Positions 33,001 to 45,295 of a DNA stretch of 64,000 bases are shown piece after piece. This stretch comes from Ignelater luminosus. Its lineage: Eukaryota; Arthropoda; Insecta; Coleoptera; Elateridae. The first letter of the stretch is position 1. Each line of letters begins with the position of its first letter. The notes beneath the pieces were generated by a model. It was not told the DNA's origin. It searched no databases and saw only the letters and a program-made list of their open reading frames with translations. The stretch is taken from positions 1 through 64,000 of the forward strand of contig VTPC01000660.1 in NCBI GenBank assembly GCA_011009095.1, given 5' to 3'. Both the position numbers and the translations under genes were made by a program.

Positions 33001-36000
33001 CGTGCGAAAATGGTTGTCAAATTCCATTCAAACCTGCAGTTGCATATTAATGATTTTTTAGTTACTGAAAGTAGGTCGCTTGTAAAGGGAATACATTAGA
33101 ATGAATGCAATGTACTATAGGAACTATACAATCGAAATGTTCGTCGATATTGAGAAGAGAAAAAAAATAAATGAAATTTTAATTATGAGGGAAACTGTTT
33201 GCAGTTCCACGAAATTTAGTAATAATTTGTCAATTAGCTCTATTTGATAGCTCTAGGAAATTAGGTAGGTAAGTTTGAATATGTAATTATTACATCGAAA
33301 AACCTATTATGCTTTAATTACTCACGTTCTGGTTCTATGTTAAGTTTTAAAATGACTATTATAAATCTACAAAAATTTCTCCCTATTCCAAATTGTTGTA
33401 ATGAAAATTTAAAATGTGAGAGTTTTAATCTTTATATTTTGACGTGCTCATACATATAAACAGATTATCATCACAGATTTTAGTAATAAAAATTCATTTA
33501 GCCTGCCAAAAAAATAAAATCAACAAAAAATAATTTAATTTTGGTATCTTAATCATATGATACTACATTCTTTTGATACCTCATTGCATTTATTTATATA
33601 TGCAGGCACCGACTTGGCGCCGACTATAAAGTATTGAAATAACATAAGACACTTAACAATAATTACATTCGTATACATGCAAACATTTTGCTTTGTAACA
33701 CTAATATACCGTTACACATTTTATCAAGTAAAATATACGCTCAAGGGATGCAATCTTTTATAATCACGGAATATTAATAAATAATACCAGAAAGGGAGAA
33801 AACAATGTAGAGCTGTTGTTGTTTATTGCATCTTATTATGTTTAAGAACTTTCTTATTGTTTAAAGTTTTTTCATCTTTTTTATGTTTTTTATTCCTCTA
33901 AAAAGTTTAAATTCTTATGATGGGAGATGAAAAAATAAAAAAGTGTACGTATGAAAAAGAGAGAGAGAAAGAAAAGTGGAAAAATAAATGTTTTGTTTTC
34001 TTGCGATGTTTCTCGCATTAAAACCGGAGGCGTATTGACCTATTTTATTAAAATGCGAATGCTATTAATATTTCTCTTTGCTTTGCTTTCGTTTATTGTT
34101 TCTTTAATTTTTACCGTTTTGAAGTGGAAGCAGTAAAGTAATAATAATACTCGAGGAACTTTTTTATATATACAATAAAACTTGGCAGAAGTAAATTGGG
34201 TGCAGAGCGTTGTTATTTATTTAAAACTCCCACCCACACAGCAGTTTTAACCCCCTGAGCGGGCGCGCTTTTATAAATATTACAATAATTAAATATACAG
34301 TGGAAGTTGTTAAAATTGCATGGGGGCTGCTTCCATTTCGCTAGGGTACGGAAGGGTATGTGAAAGTGTAGTTATATTTAGAAACGAGTTTCAAGTGGAT
34401 TTGTTTTACATCGATGTTAGAACAGTTGGAATCAATGAAATAAGAATGAGTGAATTTGTCATCAGGTTCTAAAAAGTTACTAATTACATACAACTTTTGC
34501 ATGAACTCGTTCGTGTATGTTTGTTTCTGTGGATGTGTGTTTTCCGTCAGGTTTCTATATTATGAGAAAATTCTACAACTCCGGACGTTCCAATTGATAA
34601 AAGAACATGTTTTACAAATTATTTCATTGCATACTTACACGTGATATTTACAACTTCCTGTTGTAATAGTAGCAACATTTACGACGATCCTTCATAATAT
34701 AAACATCTCGTTAGACGAACGTGTTTGTCACCTTTTTTAAATAATTTCTGAATCATTTTAACTTTAAAAATTAAATACGTGAATAAACATTAAGCAAATT
34801 TATGACTCTCACCGAATTTCTTTTGGCCGAAAATTTAAAAGACTTTTCACAAATTGAAGATGAGATTATTTTTGGATCAAAAGTAAATTGTGGGTGTCAT
34901 AAATTTAAGCTTATACTTGTTTTTTTGTAAGAACCACATGTGATGGACACTTTAATGGTTTTAATTAGCTTCAGTAGACAACTGAAGAAATATTAATTTA
35001 GGTATTTGGATTTTTTCCTAAAGCATGGCCACAAAAAACTTAGTTCATATTTACCGTGGAATGTTTTTTGACGATAAATATTTTCATTATCACGACTAAA
35101 CTGGTATTAAAATAATTCTTTACCTACGAATGCTTGCTACCATGACAGATCTTAGTCATACTTTGACAAAACTATACCAGAACTTAACGAGGAGAAAACG
35201 TATTTTATCTTGTCTGTAAGATACTTTTTTTGGACACTAGATGGCAACAATACAAAGATAAAATAATTCCAGAACTACGGACCAGGTAATTTTATAGCTT
35301 GCGATAATTGGTTCAGAAGACCGTCTTCTAGACTCAAATGTATGAGTATTAAATAGAGTAACTCAGCTTTAGTGTCACATGCATCATTGTATTCCAGATC
35401 GTTTTGGTATACTTTCCCGATCGTCAGTGATTGTTACAACTCGCTTAATTTTTTATCCAATTTGTATTCTGTTTTGTATACAGGGCCATATCAATGCGAT
35501 GGTATAGGACTTTATACCTTAATGTAACTTTGAAAAGCCTTTGAGGATACCAAATTGCGGTCCATATTTGACTGCGCTTGCATTCTTCTGCGAAAGCTTC
35601 TTGTCTCACCCCGCTGAAAAGCAATCATAACTGCTCGATTAATAAGCCTTATGGCCAATACTGATATCGAACCTCCAGACTTAAGACAGAAATCTTACAG
35701 GTAATAGATACTGTAAGAATGTTCACGTCCATTATGGTCTCATTGGATTTTACACCTTCTCTAAAGAAAAAACTAGACAGAAATACATAAGTCCTCTTGT
35801 TACCAATCAATAGAATGGATAAAAGCAGCTCCAGCTGAATTGCGATGATTTCTTTTTGTTTTTGGTACTGTATCCACCTGTGTGCTTTACATCCAGTGAC
35901 GTTGTTGTAAAATGCTCGCTTCTTCCTTACGTAAAGATTTTTACTTAATGATCCCAACCGTACAGGCAGCTCTTAGGAAGTTTAGGAAAATGATCAACGC

Positions 36001-36300
36001 TGCCTTTGTTATTTGTTCATATTCATTGTCTGTGTTACGAACTATGGAACGCCTGCTTGTTTATCCCCCTTCTCATTAATAAGAGGATAATCTTCATCTG
36101 CACACTCAACAATATTCAATTTATGAAAAACGAAACAGCCATCACGGCTGCTAAAGGGATAGTTAACATAATACCTGTAGATCCCAATATTGTCAGAATC
36201 CAAGATTGATAAATGACACATGACGAAACAAATCAAGAAACAATTTCAAACTCAATGGACAAATAGAAATACCTAAAACATTTTGCTTGCTTTAATGCGA
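33001..36300. other. AT-rich stretch without recognisable gene
   Basis: No coding motif. A minus-strand frame of 102 codons at 35649-35957 and overlapping frames at 36006-36236 show no family pattern. Sequence from about 35300 to 36350 is compositionally more balanced than its surroundings, as are several other transposon-derived parts of this window. Confidence 0.4.
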
Positions 36301-36354
36301 AGAGTCTTACAACTGTCACCAATTGGCACCACAGCACATTCAGTTTCAGGGTAA

Positions 36355-36395
36355 TATAAAAGGCTATCTAGACTATCAAAGTGAGTCCAGCAGTT
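36355..36395 (+). promoter_or_regulatory. Possible core promoter (TATA box plus initiator-like site)
   Basis: A good TATA element, tataaaagg, is followed 30-37 bases later by gcagttc, which resembles the insect initiator TCAGTY. About 100 bases of less AT-rich, CAG-rich sequence follow. No open frame with coding character starts downstream. It may belong to a transposon or be chance. Confidence 0.25.
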
Positions 36396-37079
36396 CACTC
36401 AGCCAAGCAGCATCCAGCTCCAATAGCACCCAGTTCCAGCAATGACTCGACCTCAGTCGAACCAACAGTAACAATCAGCCTCTAGAAGGAGAAGCGGCAT
36501 TCACTTCCAGTAGCACATCTCATGAATCGTCAAGTCGTCAATACTCTCTCTCAACTGGAATCTCTGTTCCTTTGAAATAATATTTGTTTTGAGTAATCCA
36601 ACAACAAACAAAAACAAATTCAACATACTATAAATAAAAGAGTGTCCAAAAATGAGATAAATAAAAAAAATATTAAACAGAAAAACATCTGGGAATGCAA
36701 AGCATAACCACAACGAATTCCTGTTTTGTTACTTTTTTTTAAATCTTCGGCGTCCATTTTGACCATGTTCCGAAGAGTTATCAAAAAAACGAAGACACCA
36801 CGTTGTCTTTAGTTTTTGATGTAGAATTCAAATCTGAAGCCAAAATTCCAAAATTTGACAAAAAATGCGTACAAACATACATACATACAGACTTCGCAAA
36901 TTCAGTAACGACTCCTTCGGAGTTTGTTGAAAATAACGAAAGAGCAAAAATAGGAATCCTAAAATAATAAGCAGAAAATAATTTGAAAGATTTAACTAAT
37001 AAATTAAAAAGGAGGTGCCAACTTCAAAGAGCAGAACAACGGAGACAGACAGACAGACAGGATTCACTGTGATTTTTCC
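36396..37079. repeat. Low-complexity region with tetranucleotide runs
   Basis: Contains acatacatacatacag near 36882-36897 and gacagacagacagacagg near 37043-37060. No protein-coding motif was found. Confidence 0.5.
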
Positions 37080-37870
37080 GCCGAAGGCGGCTGGGTGGCC
37101 GTTTTCGATTTTATTCTGAAAACTCTTCGGCCGAAGTGGATTTGATTTGGTAGGTTGGCAAAGTGGATACATTTTTCTGTTTGTGTTCGATCGATGCTGG
37201 ATTAGGTGCTGTGAGTTTGATGCCAGTAGTAGTAGCTGTAATCGTGAACCGCAGATGGTGGCGACGATGGCGTCCGGGCAGGGCGAAGAAGTGATGAGAA
37301 ATAGCGACATGGTGATGCAAGAAATACATGGAGGAGGGGGAGGAAGAGGAAGCGAACGGCACATGGTCGGACATTTGAAGATAATGGATAGATATGCATT
37401 GACTGTTATAGGCACTGTTAGATGCTATAGAAGTGAATGTATGGAGAAGGAGAAACTGTAGTACGCGAAAAAGGTGCTCTGGGTTTTGCGGCATACAAAT
37501 GGTTTTCAGGGCCACACTTTCACACCCACATACTGTGGAGGAGGATTTCGGTAGCGGCTGGCAGGAATAGACGGTTACAGAGGAAGGGACGCATTCGGTA
37601 AGCGGACGCCCGGGAAAGCAAGGATCATACACCCGCGCTAATAGTCGCGCACTACTGACCAGGGAGCCTTTGTCACCGCAGCAGCGTTGCACATGGATCT
37701 ACGCTTCCCTAAAAGTGCAGGTTGCCAGAATGCAGCGAGGATGAGGCATCAATCGGTGCGACCCAAACACAGGCGGCTCGGGCGACCCCGGACACAGGAA
37801 CGGGCCCGCCGTAAGCAGGCGTGCACGCGGGCGGCACGTTCAGGGGGGCGGCAAGTACAGCGATCTTGTC
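37080..37870. other. GC-rich island with overlapping open frames
   Basis: About 800 bases of strikingly higher GC and CpG content than anything near it. Frames are open on both strands: 193 codons minus (37111-37692, Ser/His-rich, no domain), 139 codons minus in another frame (36996-37415) and 104 codons plus (37147-37461). Overlap of long frames in three registers is what GC-rich DNA gives by chance, so no product is claimed. Donor-like gtaagc sites occur at about 37597 and 37808 on the plus strand. The island could be a promoter with 5' untranslated exon of a host gene, or an insertion of foreign composition. Confidence 0.4.
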
Positions 37871-37990
37871 ATGTTCATACTCATTCTCATTAATCAGTAC
37901 ATCATTACGAAAGCCTTTTACTTGTTATGGCAATATTTTTTTCTTCTTGTACATTTATTGCGAATATTGCCTAGCAGTTATTATTTTTCA
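37871..37990. other. Short AT-rich spacer
   Basis: Joins the GC-rich island to the long-TIR element that follows. Nothing recognised. Confidence 0.4.
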
Positions 37991-38580
37991 ATTATCAAAG
38001 CCAGTTGATGTGGAACAAAGTTCCGACACCATACAAAAGACGATGCCAAATTGAGCTCAATAACGAATTTTTCTCTGCTCGAGGCGCTGTTGTTCCATGT
38101 TAAATTTGACAAGTTTAAACGCCAGTTTATAAGTTTAAGGTTATCAGAATCTAAATTTTTGAAAAACGTAATTATCATTGCCTTGTTGTTGCGTATTATT
38201 CTTTATTTTCTACAAAACAAGTGTATTTCCTATTTCCTCGGAGTCATCTTCATTACTTTTACAATTACTATCTATAAATTGTTGTAGTGGTCACACAACA
38301 GTTTTTAATAAACCGAGTTAACTCAAATAACTATCATGTAATTTGTATGATCAGATCAGAAATATATTATGTGAAGTTTACGAAAACGCGTTTAATGAGC
38401 ATTAATAACTACTTATTTCTAAGTTTTAAATTCTAATAACCTCAATGTTATGAACTCACATTTAAACTTGAAATTTGAAGTGGAACAACAGCGCCTCTAG
38501 CGGATAAAAGATCGTTATTGAGCTCAATTTGCGATCATCTTTTGTTTGGTGTCAGTACTTTGCCTTACAATTAACTGGCT
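37991..38580 (+). mobile_element. Long-TIR element, copy 1
   Basis: The first ~170 bases (attatcaaagccagttgat, gacaccatacaaaagacg, attgagctcaataacg, aggcgctgttgttcca, gacaagtttaaacg) recur inverted in the last ~155 bases (tggaacaacagcgcctcta, cgttattgagctcaatttg, tttgtttggtgtcagtac). The inner ~260 bases include gccttgttgttgcgtatta and tcagatcagaaat, shared with the second copy at 39.0-39.6 kb. There is no transposase. It is a foldback or MITE-like non-autonomous element. Confidence 0.8.
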
Positions 38581-39002
38581 TCAGCGTATAGCTATTAACA
38601 AGTAGAATAACTCCCACAAAAGCGAGAAATTAGCTTGACAACAAACCATCGACGATTGAAAACTACACGTTGCCAATATTTTATTGTAATTGCGTGTAAA
38701 CACTGATATACCTGGTGTATATTATTCTAATTCAGTTTCATTTTTCTAAAACCTGAAATCAGTAGTATGTTAAATCGGTCAACTTTTAATTTTCATGTAT
38801 AAATCGCAGCTGTGGCTTTTTTTTTTCGCAATTGGTGGCAACTTGTTGAATGCTTAATCAGTGTCTATATATGACGACATCTGTCGGAATATAGCTGTAT
38901 TATCATCTAACAAGTCATTCAAGGTGATCGGTCGGCGTTTGCAAAGATCAAAAGTTTTTTGAAGAATTATTCTACTTGTTAATAGCTATAGCGTATAGCC
39001 AG
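38575..39002. repeat. Inverted-repeat unit between the two long-TIR elements
   Basis: Starts ctggcttcagcgtatagct and continues attaacaagtagaataac. The right end is the inverse, attattctacttgttaatag then ctatagcgtatagccag. The arms are about 36 bases. The interior of roughly 350 bases is unrelated to the flanking elements. It may be a separate MITE or sub-terminal sequence of a larger palindrome that includes the neighbouring arms. Confidence 0.7.
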
Positions 39003-39021
39003 CAGCGTGCTGGTTTTGTCA

Positions 39022-39620
39022 GTTATCAAACCCAGTCGATTGTTTTACAAAGAACTGACACCAAACAAAAGACGATCACAGATTGAGCTCAATAACGATT
39101 TTCTCTCCGCTAGGGGCGCTGTCATTCAAAGTTGAAATTGACAAGTTTAAACGTCAGTTTACAGGTTTGAGGTTATTAAAATTCAAATTTTAGATAAAAG
39201 TGATTATAAATGCCTTGTTGTTGCATATTATTCATGATTCTTTGCAAAGTTTATGAGTACCTATTTTCTATTTCCTATATGTGTGTAATAATGTAATAAA
39301 TGTAATAAATTGCTGTAAAAAAATTTTGTAGCTGGGTCAATCCAACTAACTTTGTCATGCAATTTGTACTATCAGATCAGAAATAAAGAGTTAAGCCCCC
39401 AAAGATGCAAATATGCAATAGCAAGGCATTTGCAAAATTACTTTTTCTGAAATTTAAATTTTAATAACCTCAAATTTATAAACTGACGTTTACTTGTCAA
39501 ATTTGATATAGAACAGCAACGCCTCTGGCGAAGAAGAAATCGTTATTGAGCTTAATTTGCGATCGGTTTTTGTTTGGTGTCAGTACTTTGTATCATAATC
39601 AACTAACTTTGTCAATTATC
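39022..39620 (+). mobile_element. Long-TIR element, copy 2
   Basis: Same layout and orientation as the copy at 38.0-38.6 kb: a left arm with gttatcaaacccagtcgatt, gacaccaaacaaaagacga and aggggcgctgtcattcaaag, and an inverted right arm with gcaacgcctctggcg, cgttattgagcttaatttg and gtttggtgtcagtactttg. The interior shares gccttgttgttgcatatta and ctatcagatcagaaata with copy 1. Arms differ from each other by roughly 15%, so it is not recent. Confidence 0.8.
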
Positions 39621-41616
39621 TCATAACAACGCCATCTATTGACATCTATCGGTATTAAGATGCGAAACGTCTGCAGGTTCGAGCTACCTTAACAAAAGTA
39701 GGTACAATGAATGAGTAAGAGCCAGGCGTTTGACATTGACATTGCTTTTTGAAAATTCTAGGTAATAAACATGTAATGATAATAAATTGTTTGACTTTGT
39801 AAAGTATTTCATTACTTTTTTTACACGAAACTAAAAGTCCTGTGTACAAGCCCAGTCAGGGACAGAGGATGGGGGTGAGAGTCTAGACTAGACCGACCGG
39901 ACGCCACGCGGAACTGACAATGGGGAATCATCAAAGCCCGCCTGATGCATGACTATAGGTGCATTGAGAAAATTCTAGTTGCAACCCAAAGCTACTACAT
40001 GGTACACGAGATAAAACAAATATCATAAGCAGCGATGTACGTTGGTAATTATTTTTCATCATTCAATGATTGACATTGATTTGTTTTAAATACCATACCT
40101 TGTTGAGTAATAATCACCTTCTTAAATACATACATACACCTAAAATTACAATTTTGCAAAACACAGTTTTGCAAACATCTGCAACTTGAAATGTGACGGT
40201 GGGCGTAACACAAACATTATTTCAAAAAGCTTCAGATTTAAAAGTTGTCTAAGTAGCTGTTAGAACCATGAGACGAACTCACAATGTAGTTTTCCAGCTT
40301 CACTAACATAACAGTGTGGTAACCTAGCTTTTATTTTGAGCAGTGGTGGTCTACAAGATTGTTGCTTTAGTTACTCTTTCTAAATAGATTTTTGTAGTCA
40401 AAAGGAAATTAGAATTGGTAACCAAGGAAGAAGAAAATAGCATATACCAAATAAACGAAGAAAATCGGTGGTAGGTAGTTCAATAATAATATTATTATTT
40501 AGTCAACTACAAAGTGTAGGCGTAGGAACTTGTGTTGATTTAAGCCGAACTAATACTAATACTTGATAGCTTGAAGGAAGTAGGCATACATACAAATTGA
40601 AAGTGACAGTTTATATTAATTCAGTCCGACTCTGAAGTAGAAACAGAAATTGATTAAAGAATGCGTTAGAACTAATGAATCTGATGAAATTTCTACGTTT
40701 TTAGAACAATCTTGAAAAATTTCAACTAAATTTGGAATTTGTTCAATTGAATTTAACAAAAAATCATCGTTATCAAAGTAGCAGAAATATTTTTACTTCT
40801 TTCATTTATTGACTTTGATAAGAGCAAAACTATAAACAATAAGTTACAGATACACAAAAATGCATAAAATGCTGTTGCCTACAAAATACGTGTATAACTT
40901 GCTTAATTAATTGTAATAAGATTTAACAAATAGAAGGTTTATGAAACTAACTTTTAACGTAGGGTAGGTTTCCTGGTACACCAATAAATTAGGGTTTTAA
41001 GGGATGCAAAGTTAACACCCAATTTAAAGCTGTCCGAACCGTTACAAAAGCTGTCAGGATATTACGACATGACAGTAGAAAAGAGAAGAATCTGTAAAAA
41101 GTTAAAGATACGTAAATTCTGAAATTATACGTGGAAAGTATTTTATAAATTCGTGTGTGTATGGTATTATTTTTGAAGTGTTCTTATTTGTTGAAGTATA
41201 AATTCTGTAAATCGAAAACAGGGAAGTTTTCAACAAAAATTCTGGAAGAAATCCATCATTTTTCTTACTTTTCTTATATTCACATTGCTTAGGGGTCATG
41301 TGGCAAGAACCAGTAACGTCATTGTCAATTTTCTTTTCTTGGGACGGCATGTTGGGTGACATTCAATTTGAAAGATGATTTCACGACAATATTCAAAATA
41401 TGTTTTATCGATTATTATTTGCTATAGTGTTACTTATTATCATCATATTTTTGACATTTGGTTTATTAATTGTAACAAAGATTTTTATTTATTATAAACC
41501 AAGTAAAAATTAAACAAAATATATAGGGGTGGTAAGATTATCTATTCATCCCACTGTGCGAAAATTGCAGGTAAGTAACCAAATTAGATTGTCAAAGTCA
41601 ATTTTTTCCTTTTATA
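39621..41616. other. AT-rich stretch without recognisable gene
   Basis: A GC-rich patch of about 110 bases lies near 39845-39955 and does not match any family I know. A minus-strand frame of 86 codons (41102-41362) has no motif. Otherwise AT-rich. Confidence 0.4.
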
Positions 41617-42675
41617 CACTCAGGTACAAAATAAAAGGGCCACCAATTTTTTTTAATTGTTTGATGTTTTCATCTTTCTTGTAATTTGAATCAAATTTTT
41701 GATATTTCACGACAAAAGACACTATCACAGTAAAAGAAGACAGCAGTTTTTTATTGAACAATAATTAAATTTACAGATAACGGACGTGTAGAATTAAGAA
41801 AATTCATTTTAGGAAAATAAACTTAACAGATATCGGGAACGAAATTTTCACTTCAAAATATGTCAATACTTCGTATTGCCTCATTTAGCCCTAACTATTG
41901 CCTGCATCCGACGGTGCAAAATCTTTTCAATATGCCTCTGTGCGGTCAGCGACTCTCCATTAATAGAGATCAAGTCGGTGCAGGCTTCTATTGCTTCCAG
42001 TGCTGAACGTGCACTCTGAAAATCGTTCTTTTTTTGTCTCTATACACGTTCTCTTCCATCTGGTAAATGTAGACAGAACCGCGACTCATCAGTAAACAGT
42101 ACAGTACTCCATGGTGCCAAATTCCAAATCAAATGTTCGCGAACAAATTATAGTCTTGCTACTCTTAGGCCCAGTTGCTGGCCTGCAAGCTTTCAAATCA
42201 ACCTTCGCCGAACTGTCCGCGCTCTTACTTCGGTACCACGAACTTCACGAAGTTGATTTTTTGTTTCTATTGAAGTCAAAAGACGATTCCGTAGAGTATT
42301 AAGAAAAAAAAATCGATCATCGTTGGCAGTAGTTTTCCTTTTCCTAACACATCCCGGTCAGTGTATATTTCTGTCACTCTTTGAAAACGAGCAAGTACCC
42401 TTTGGATGGTAGAGTGGCTGACATTAAGTACTCTAGCCACATGCTGCTGGCTTCGTTCATCTTCCACAAGAGCTGCAGCTTTAGCACGCTCTTCAGTACT
42501 TAAAGCCATAATTTTCGATGATTATTGTTCATTAGAAAATCTGATAAGTACCATATGCTATCTTTTTCTATATCCTGATAGTGTCTTCTGTCGTGAAATA
42601 TCAAAAATTTGATTGAAATTACAACGATGACGAAATTATCAAAAATTAAAAAAAAAATTATTTTGCACCTGAGTG
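41617..42675 (-). mobile_element. Tc1-like element with ~100-110 bp TIRs
   Basis: The left end cactcaggtacaaaataa and the right end (inverse of cactcaggtgcaaaataa) open long TIRs. They continue through gtaatttgaatcaaattttt and gatatttcacgacaaaagac to about 41728, inverted back to about 42575. A gap of about 11 bases separates the arms. Both ends are bordered by TATA, so TA duplication fits. A Tc1-type transposase remnant lies inside on the minus strand. Length 1059 bp against about 1.6 kb for full Tc1 elements shows deletion. Confidence 0.88.
41886..42509 (-). pseudogene. Tc1 transposase remnant, deleted
   Basis: The N-terminus MALSTEERAKAAALVEDERS, then VARVLNVSHSTIQRVLARFQ, is a textbook Tc1-type helix-turn-helix. 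Farther on, past deletions and frame changes, come TDESRF (first catalytic Asp in DES), HLPDGRERVYRDKKRT, TDLISINGESLTAQRHIEKIL and the C-terminal fragment HRRMQAIVRAK. The stretch with HDNARPH and the third acidic residue is deleted. By analogy with the family it would be DD34E. Inactive. Confidence 0.85.
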
Positions 42676-43439
42676 TATATAACTGAGAAATTTTTGTTGA
42701 GAATGTTTTCTAAGCAAATTTCACGTAAATTGTGTTTTAGAATTAGATTTTATTTTGAATAATATCTGTAAGATGAAAAGTGTTTCGTCCTTTTTTCAGT
42801 TGTCATCACCAAATACTCCTATCAAGTTTTGCTGCATAGGTAGCCGGAAATTATGAGATGAATAGGCTTTCAGGCGTCTTCTAATGACGCCAAAGGAAAT
42901 GAGGAACATCTATAACTTGTATTTGAAAGAATTTTTGCGAGGAGTATCAACTTCTGAATCAGGTCATCTTCTGCTTGATATCTTTTCATTAGACGCTTCC
43001 ACTTCTGATGCATATTGAAAACTAAATGGACGCTACGACGTCAAACAGCGAATGTGATGAATTGGCGATGCTGATTCACTGTTGGTTCTAAATCCGCAAC
43101 AGTGATTTTGCTGTCTTTGTTTTGATTCAAAATAGTACATCAAATTTAATAATATTGGATTTACTCCAAAAAGTTCTGAAGGACTACAATTTTTCTGCTT
43201 TTCAATAACTTAATTCTCTTCATGGTCTAGGTTAGGGGTGGGCAATAAAGACTTCTGGTGTAGGCCAGAAACCTCTTTTGAGTATTGGATGAATCAGATT
43301 AGTGTACAAGATAAAACAACCTGGAGAGAACATCGAGCCTTTTGTGAAGCTGGACCGAGATGTATACAATATGCATGTTGAATGTGGAAACTGCCTGTAA
43401 TTCTCACGTAATCTTTAATTCTATTTTTGTTTCTTTCAC
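42676..43439. other. Stretch without recognisable gene
   Basis: No motif in any frame and no paired repeats seen. Confidence 0.4.
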
Positions 43440-44160
43440 CCCTGACTAGTTCTCTGATAATGGACCTGCTTTCGGAGTTAGCTCTCTTAAGAATGTTAAT
43501 GAAGAACGAGTCTCATCCTGTGTTCGTAGTTAGCTGTGTCAAGAACTTTTGAAAGGCGACTCGACCTTTAGCCACTGTAAGTGACCTGTTGCAAAGCGAA
43601 GCCCGACTTGTATTCGTTACCTCTCATAAGGTTGAATCTTGATTAAAATTTGAACTTATAGTTAGTACAATCCGCCCTTAAAAAGGATAATGCAAGGCGA
43701 AGTCCGATCCGTATTTGTGAAGAAGGGCGAAATCTCAGTTTGAGCCGTTAGATGGTGGTGCCTAATCCGTATTTCTAGTTAACTCTTTTAAGAGTACAAT
43801 ACGAAGGCTTCACCAGGCCTGTACCTCAGCTCAGTACACTAAAGCTGTTCTCTTTTTTTACCTTTTTGGAGTAAACTTTGGTGAGGTCTGCTCTAGAGCA
43901 GTCACTGGATTTTCTCTTGTTTGGAAATTGGTGGGCATTACTGGTCAGGCCCCACTTCTGCTTAGTTTTGACACCTTTAGGTTTTTCTACTACCGGCGCG
44001 GCCGTAGGGTTGATTTCATCGCGCTAAAGTGCTTCTTCCCTTCTAACCCTTTTTTAATAGATTTTAGGGGCATGAACCTTCAACGGATCGCTTGCGGTGG
44101 CTCACTTTCAAGCTTTGCCTTCCATTAACCTTTTTAAAAAAGCTAAATACAAACAAGGAT
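43440..44160. repeat. GGCCACC-type repeats, locus 3, in both orientations
   Basis: The first half carries inverted phrases (gcgaagcccgacttgtattc, ttaactcttttaagagtac). The second half carries the direct ones (tttttggagtaaac, tcttgtttggaaattgg, gcttgcggtggctc, ttccattaacctttttaaa, gctaaatacaaac). The switch lies near 43830. So two array pieces face each other, or an inversion happened within one. Confidence 0.55.
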
Positions 44161-45224
44161 CACCATTCGCCCTTCTTAGCATTAACGATAAGAAAAACTG
44201 TAAACAGTGATTATGGCATGGAAATACGGTCAGAATTAAGGAGCTCAGGAAAATTAGAAATCTTACTTCCAGAAGAAGCACACTATGCTACTATTCACAG
44301 TCAGGCTTGTGCTATGGTTTGTAGGTTTGCGACTCGAAGGCAAACATCGATTGTCACATGCATTGTGTATACCATGATACCTTTGCAGGTTTGCAAGTGT
44401 ATCGTTAAAACTGTTTAGAATTATACCAAATAAAATTTGTTCTTACCGAAATTGACTTAATAGTACTAAAGATAGATAAAGTATCCGTCTTCTTTCTTTT
44501 AACATCCTGTATATGCATTCAGAGTTGCGTGACATAACTCAAGTAGATATTTATATAACCAACTTGAAATTTGATCAACTTACTACGTAACCTTAATGTA
44601 GATAATGAGGAGATAGAATAGAAATGAATGCGGAGTCATCTACTTCACAGTGTGTGTGTGCGCTATGAAAAAGTGACTGAGGCATGTCAACTGTTGATTA
44701 CAATTAGAACAGTCATAGTATTATTAGAGTCCGAGCCTGAGTACTTCTTGTAAATTGCCACTAAATGTAATGAGTTCACCTTTTTTATTCAGAACAAATT
44801 TTTATTTTCTTGTTTAACAAAATCTTTAGTCTTTAGGAAGCTTTATTAAGGATTTCAGCAGTCAGTTTTTTATCGCGTCATAGTAACGGTTGATGACTTT
44901 TTATTGTGAGAAGGTAACCTAGAAAAATAACATAATTAATATAATTTACTACAGGAATTAAAAATATAATGTAATAATCTTTCAAAAGCCACTTTTAGCG
45001 AATATTTTTTTAGTGCCCAGTCTTTACATTTTTTGCTTTTAAATTTTGTCAGAGCCGAAGAGATTGCTTCATAAAGGTATTGCGCAACATATAACATTAA
45101 GAGGTGAGGGTGAGAACTCGCAAGGTTAAGTAGTAATCTTCCATCGTAAGCTGAAAGACGAAGCGTGATTGTGCAGTTACGTTCTAAGTTTGCATTCGGT
45201 ACTTTCGAGGTCGTTCGTACTGAC
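44161..45224. other. Stretch without recognisable gene
   Basis: A plus-strand frame of 108 codons (44092-44418) begins in the preceding repeat and has no domain. A CATCCTGTATATG tract at about 44503 resembles ones at 133 and 6468. A gtgtgtgtgtg run lies near 44651. Confidence 0.4.
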
Positions 45225-45295
45225 TGTTCCCACTAAGATTTTTCGTGGTTTTCCTTAGTGTGTAACGTTAATGCTGGAACAGTAATTTTCTCTTT
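45225..45295 (+). repeat. SINE-like fragment
   Basis: Reads ctaagatttttcgtggtttt then ccttagtgtgtaacgttaatgc and tggaacagtaa. It parallels the 48.7-kb copy (ctaaggtttttccgtggttt, cccttggcggtgaaggc, ccggaacagtaa) and the inverted 18.3-kb copy. Divergence is high. Confidence 0.5.

Noticed and set aside
37111-37692. Minus-strand frame of 193 codons, the longest in the window
   Set aside because: Composition is low-complexity (Ser/His/Thr runs), it overlaps two other long frames in the same GC-rich block, and no domain is visible. GC-rich DNA gives long frames by chance.
44092-44418. Plus-strand frame of 108 codons
   Set aside because: Starts inside the GGCCACC-type repeat and has no family features.
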